From contig JAKIWU010000067.1 in assembly GCA_022749905.1 (NCBI GenBank), positions 1 through 7,482 of the forward strand: DNA of 7,482 nucleotides, written 5' to 3'. Shown here piece by piece: positions 5,329 through 7,482 of the stretch. The stretch's first letter is position 1. The number at the start of each line of letters is the position of its first letter. The stretch is from Thermoplasmata archaeon (GTDB lineage: Archaea; Thermoplasmatota; Thermoplasmata; Lutacidiplasmatales; UBA184). Under the pieces are notes generated by a model, which saw only the letters and a list, made by a program, of their open reading frames with translations, was not told the DNA's origin and did no database searches. The translations under genes and the position numbers were made by a program.

Positions 5329-6096
5329 CTAGGTCTCATCATCCCGCCGCTCAGGGAGGGGGATCGAAAGGGAGCTCCAACGGGATCCCTCAGGAGTGGT
5401 GAGGAGGTTTCCCGACAAGTGGAAGATGCCCCCGGCGGCTCCTGTCTCCGCGAGCCGGCTGTGATCCCGGGCATCGAACGTTCCGGCGATCCACGTGGGA
5501 CCGTGAAGGGCCACCTTCCGGGCAAGCTCCCAGTCGACCGGGTCGTCCCGGAAGCTGAGGACGACGTCTCGGAGACCGAGGGCTCGGGCGAGCTCAGCGA
5601 GACCGAGTGGGTCCCGGGTGGGCCACGCCGCTTTCGAGGTCTCCGCTTGTCCGGACCGGATCGAAACCTCGAAGGCAAGGTTCTGGGAGAGCCGCCAGGC
5701 CTTTTCGAGTTCGGTGGGCCCCTCGAGAACCGTGCTGCTCAAGATCGCGCGGGTCGCGCCGGTGACCAGGGCGTCGATGGCCTGGTCGGCGTTGCGCACC
5801 CCCGCGTCGACCCACACTTCGACATCACGGGCGATCTCCTGGAGGTAGTCGAGCTGGGGGTCTTCTCGTTCGACGCCGTCGAGGTCAACGACGTATAACT
5901 GTCCGTACCGGGCCGCGAGGGAATCGAGGACGTCGAACAGCTCGTACGGCCGGCCCTCCGGGTCCCGGGCGATCTCGGGCTGCGTCGATCCCGGAAGCAC
6001 GACGTGGCCCCCCCGGATCATGAGGCAGGGGACGAGCGATGGACCTCCCTGGGACTTCGGGCTCGTAGAACCCCGGTCCGCAGCCTTCGAAGACAC
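5329..6096 (-). CDS. HisA/HisF-related TIM-barrel protein, probably not a standard HisA enzyme
   Basis: The 255-residue protein follows the HisA/HisF barrel plan: first strand LVPCLMIRGGHVVLPG (about 21-36), YVVDLDGVERED (about 68-79), VEVWVDAGVRNADQAIDALVTGATRAILSSTVLEG (about 92-126), FEVSIRSGQ (about 142-150), and a late phosphate-site-like segment TWIAGTFDARDHSRLAETGAAGGIFHLSGNLL. HisA isomerises ProFAR in histidine synthesis using one aspartate in strand 1 and another in strand 5. Here those places read LMI (M26) and SIR (R147), so both catalytic aspartates appear to be missing. The phosphate-binding regions are partly kept. HisA/HisF-like archaeal proteins of uncertain role, some linked to C1 metabolism, are known, so the substrate is left open. 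GTG at 6096 is the best start, although it gives about 20 extra residues before strand 1. The gene diverges from rnpB and converges on the pilin gene. Confidence 0.82.
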   Translation of the reverse strand: MSSKAADRGSTSPKSQGGPSLVPCLMIRGGHVVLPGSTQPEIARDPEGRPYELFDVLDSLAARYGQLYVVDLDGVEREDPQLDYLQEIARDVEVWVDAGVRNADQAIDALVTGATRAILSSTVLEGPTELEKAWRLSQNLAFEVSIRSGQAETSKAAWPTRDPLGLAELARALGLRDVVLSFRDDPVDWELARKVALHGPTWIAGTFDARDHSRLAETGAAGGIFHLSGNLLTTPEGSRWSSLSIPLPERRDDET

Positions 6097-6181
6097 GGCA
6101 CCGTCACGAGGTTCGGGGTAAGCCGTTTGCGCCCGGGGAAGGGGGAGCCATCCCGTGGACCCCGATCACGGCTACTGCCTC

Positions 6182-6190
6182 GTTATGCCG
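6182..6190 (+). promoter_or_regulatory. Possible TATA-like element of rnpB
   Basis: GTTATGCCG contains the only AT-rich block in the right place, centred about 26 bases before 6211, where helix P1 of the RNase P RNA begins. The match is weak and the call depends on spacing. The bases between here and the HisA-like gene start at 6096 hold no other feature that I could support. Confidence 0.35.
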
Positions 6191-6210
6191 TCCCCGCGCT
6201 ACCGCGTTCC

Positions 6211-6522
6211 GCCAGGAGGCGGAGGGCAGCTGACGGTAACGGTGTCCGGCAACGGCCCGTGGCTGAGGAAAGTCCCCACTTCGAGGACCGCGGGGGTGGA
6301 TGGGAGTCCGCCGGGCGAGAGCCCGAGCTCCGGAGCAGAAACGACACAGCCCGCCGGCACGAGGAAGGCGTCGCGCCGGAGGATCCGGCGGGACATGGTG
6401 AAACGGCCGTCTCCCCGGAAGCAAGCCCTGAGAGACGGGATGAGGTGGTCCTCTGAGCGTCGAGGAGAGCGCGGAGTCGAATGCTGCCTGAAACAGAATG
6501 GGGCTTACTACCGCGACCTGGC
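6211..6522 (+). ncRNA. rnpB: RNase P RNA (archaeal), catalytic RNA for tRNA 5'-end maturation
   Basis: This is the RNA subunit of RNase P, which removes the 5' leader of precursor tRNAs. The two universal blocks are present: GAGGAAAGTCC at 6265-6275 and ACAGAATGGGGCTTA near 6494-6508. They form helix P4, pairing AAG-T-CCCCA (6270-6278) with TGGGGCTT (6499-6506) and keeping the invariant bulged uridine. P1 pairs GCCAGG and GCGG (6211-6222) with CCGC and CCTGGC (6511-6522). P2 pairs GGCAGC (6225-6230) with GCTGCC (6483-6488). P3 is a hairpin at 6239-6260 with a GCAA tetraloop. P9 is CGGGC-GAGA-GCCCG (6312-6325). P12 pairs CCCGCCGG (6350-6357) with CCGGCGGG (6385-6392). GGTGAAACGG (6397-6406) and AAGCAAG (6419-6425) match other conserved blocks. 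The ends are set by P1 and may be off by a few bases. Open reading frames here are chance. Confidence 0.96.
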
Positions 6523-6524
6523 CG

Positions 6525-6546
6525 CCCCGTCGAGCGATCGACGGGG
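6525..6546 (+). terminator. Stable GNRA hairpin directly after rnpB, possible 3' end element
   Basis: CCCCGTCGA (6525-6533) pairs perfectly with TCGACGGGG (6538-6546) around the tetraloop GCGA. It begins two bases after helix P1 of the RNase P RNA. It could mark the 3' end, protect it from nucleases or help termination. The following TGTATT is only slightly T-rich, so a classic archaeal terminator is not certain. Confidence 0.45.
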
Positions 6547-6611
6547 TGTATTCCGCGCCGCACCCAACGCTTCTGAGCGACACGACGTGATCGGAAAGCC
6601 GCTAGGCTCGC

Positions 6612-7482
6612 CTAGGATGCCGACTCCGATTGAGTCCCTCGCAACTCCGCTAACGCGGTCCGTAGCGCCTTCGAATACCTCGCGCGACCCATTCTGAGGA
6701 AGATTTCGGGGTCTGGATCTCGGCCCTCTCTGGGGACGCGACCAGAGTACGACGTCCGTTCGAGAACCCGAATCAGGAGATCGAGGGCATCCGCAGCATC
6801 TTCTCGCTTCACCCCAAGCCTCCGACCAGCGTCTTGGATCGCTCGGACCCGTAGCTCGAGCAGATCCTTGAACTCGTCCGGGTCCAGGAGTTTGCTCGCC
6901 GCGATAATCTCCTCCGCCATTCGGACCGGCTCTTCCTCGGGATCGGGTCCCGCGTCTCCCAGATTCGGGGGGATCCCGGACGAGTCGGATGCAGTCGGGA
7001 TTACCGTCGAGACCACGCGTCGGTTCTTGGTCTTCGGCACCTCGGGTTCTCGAACCGGAACGAAGGCGAGCGGCGAGGCGAGACGGAGCACACCCGGGCG
7101 AAGGGCTTCCGGCGGCTCCGATTGTTCAACAGGTGAGGGTGCTCCTATCGGCGATAGCTCACCAGCGCTCGGAGTTCGATCATCTCCATCTGAGTCCGTG
7201 AGAGAAGCAAGGTCCACGAGCGTCTCAAGCGCCTCCAGCGCCTCGTTCACTGGGCCAGAGGGCAACGCCGCGTCTTCGGTCTCAACGATTCCGACGGGCG
7301 CCCGCTCCTCTCGATCGCTCGCATCGTGCTCGAGCGCTTCCAGTACCTCGATTGCAGAGTCGGTGGGCACGTTCTCCTCGCGGATCTCGACGACCGGCTC
7401 GGAAGCCGACTCGCCAACCTCGCTCGGCTCGTGCTCCAGCCGCGACCGTTCCCATTCAGCCCGCGGAACCAGGATGTAACCC
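6612..7482 (-). CDS. Acidic low-complexity protein with helical C-terminal domain (partial, N-terminus beyond the right edge)
   Basis: The frame stays open from the right edge, where it reads GYILVPRAEWERSRLE, to TAG at 6612, giving 289 residues. The GTG at 7370 is therefore unlikely to be the true start. Three zones are visible. The first (about 1-180) is rich in Glu, Asp, Ser, Ala and Pro and probably disordered; it carries two similar helices, AIEVLEALEHDAS and NEALEALETLVDLAS. The second is a short basic linker, VPKTKNRRVVSTVIP. The third is an ordered-looking helical domain covering the last 110 residues: RMAEEIIAASKLLDPDEFKDLLELRVRAIQDAGRRLGVKREDAADALDLLIRVLERTSYSG and IFLRMGRARYSKALRTALAELRG. 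There is no signal peptide or membrane segment in view. I do not recognise the family and assign no function. It converges on rnpB with about 90 bases between P1 of rnpB and its stop. Confidence 0.8.
   Translation of the reverse strand, partial: GYILVPRAEWERSRLEHEPSEVGESASEPVVEIREENVPTDSAIEVLEALEHDASDREERAPVGIVETEDAALPSGPVNEALEALETLVDLASLTDSDGDDRTPSAGELSPIGAPSPVEQSEPPEALRPGVLRLASPLAFVPVREPEVPKTKNRRVVSTVIPTASDSSGIPPNLGDAGPDPEEEPVRMAEEIIAASKLLDPDEFKDLLELRVRAIQDAGRRLGVKREDAADALDLLIRVLERTSYSGRVPREGRDPDPEIFLRMGRARYSKALRTALAELRGTQSESAS

Noticed and set aside
6104..6583. Protein frames on both strands over 6104-6697
   Set aside because: The region is explained by RNase P RNA with paired helices and conserved blocks.
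1..7482. CRISPR arrays, insertion sequences or attachment sites
   Set aside because: No spaced direct repeats, terminal inverted repeats with a transposase, or integrase genes were seen.

Overview
The window is about 7.5 kb of GC-rich archaeal DNA. The evidence is a FEN1-type flap endonuclease, a PAC2-family proteasome chaperone, a pilin with an archaeal class III signal peptide, an archaeal-type RNase P RNA, frequent GTG starts, and AT-rich TATA-like boxes 25-45 bases before several start codons. A high-GC euryarchaeal lineage such as a Thermoplasmatota relative would fit, but no marker here settles that.

Layout from left to right. Positions 1-1464 (minus strand) hold the flap endonuclease gene, which overlaps by 4 bases the start of a glutamate formimidoyltransferase gene that runs off the left edge. 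A divergent promoter gap leads to a plus-strand PAC2 protein (1668-2432) that ends in an HbYX-type tail. Positions 2434-4110 (minus strand) hold three genes in one direction: a double ribbon-helix-helix regulator, a reduced FtsZ-like GTPase, and a 56-residue protein with two membrane segments. A 351-base intergenic stretch with TATA boxes, a palindrome and overlapping inverted repeats separates the regulator from a plus-strand type IV pilin-like protein (4462-5265). A minus-strand HisA-like TIM barrel lacking the usual catalytic aspartates follows (5329-6096). It diverges from rnpB (plus, about 6211-6522), whose P1, P2, P3, P4, P9 and P12 helices can be traced by eye. The right edge is a partial minus-strand gene for an acidic, low-complexity protein with an unrecognised helical C-terminal domain.

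Most of these genes are housekeeping (DNA replication and repair, one-carbon metabolism, proteasome assembly, tRNA processing). The most interesting unit is regulator / FtsZ-like protein / mini-membrane protein. It looks like a self-regulated cytoskeletal or membrane-remodelling cassette: the FtsZ homologue keeps the nucleotide-binding glycine loops but lacks the T7 loop and the C-terminal domain needed for conventional FtsZ polymerisation, and a perfect palindrome lies between the TATA-like box and the start codon of the regulator gene.
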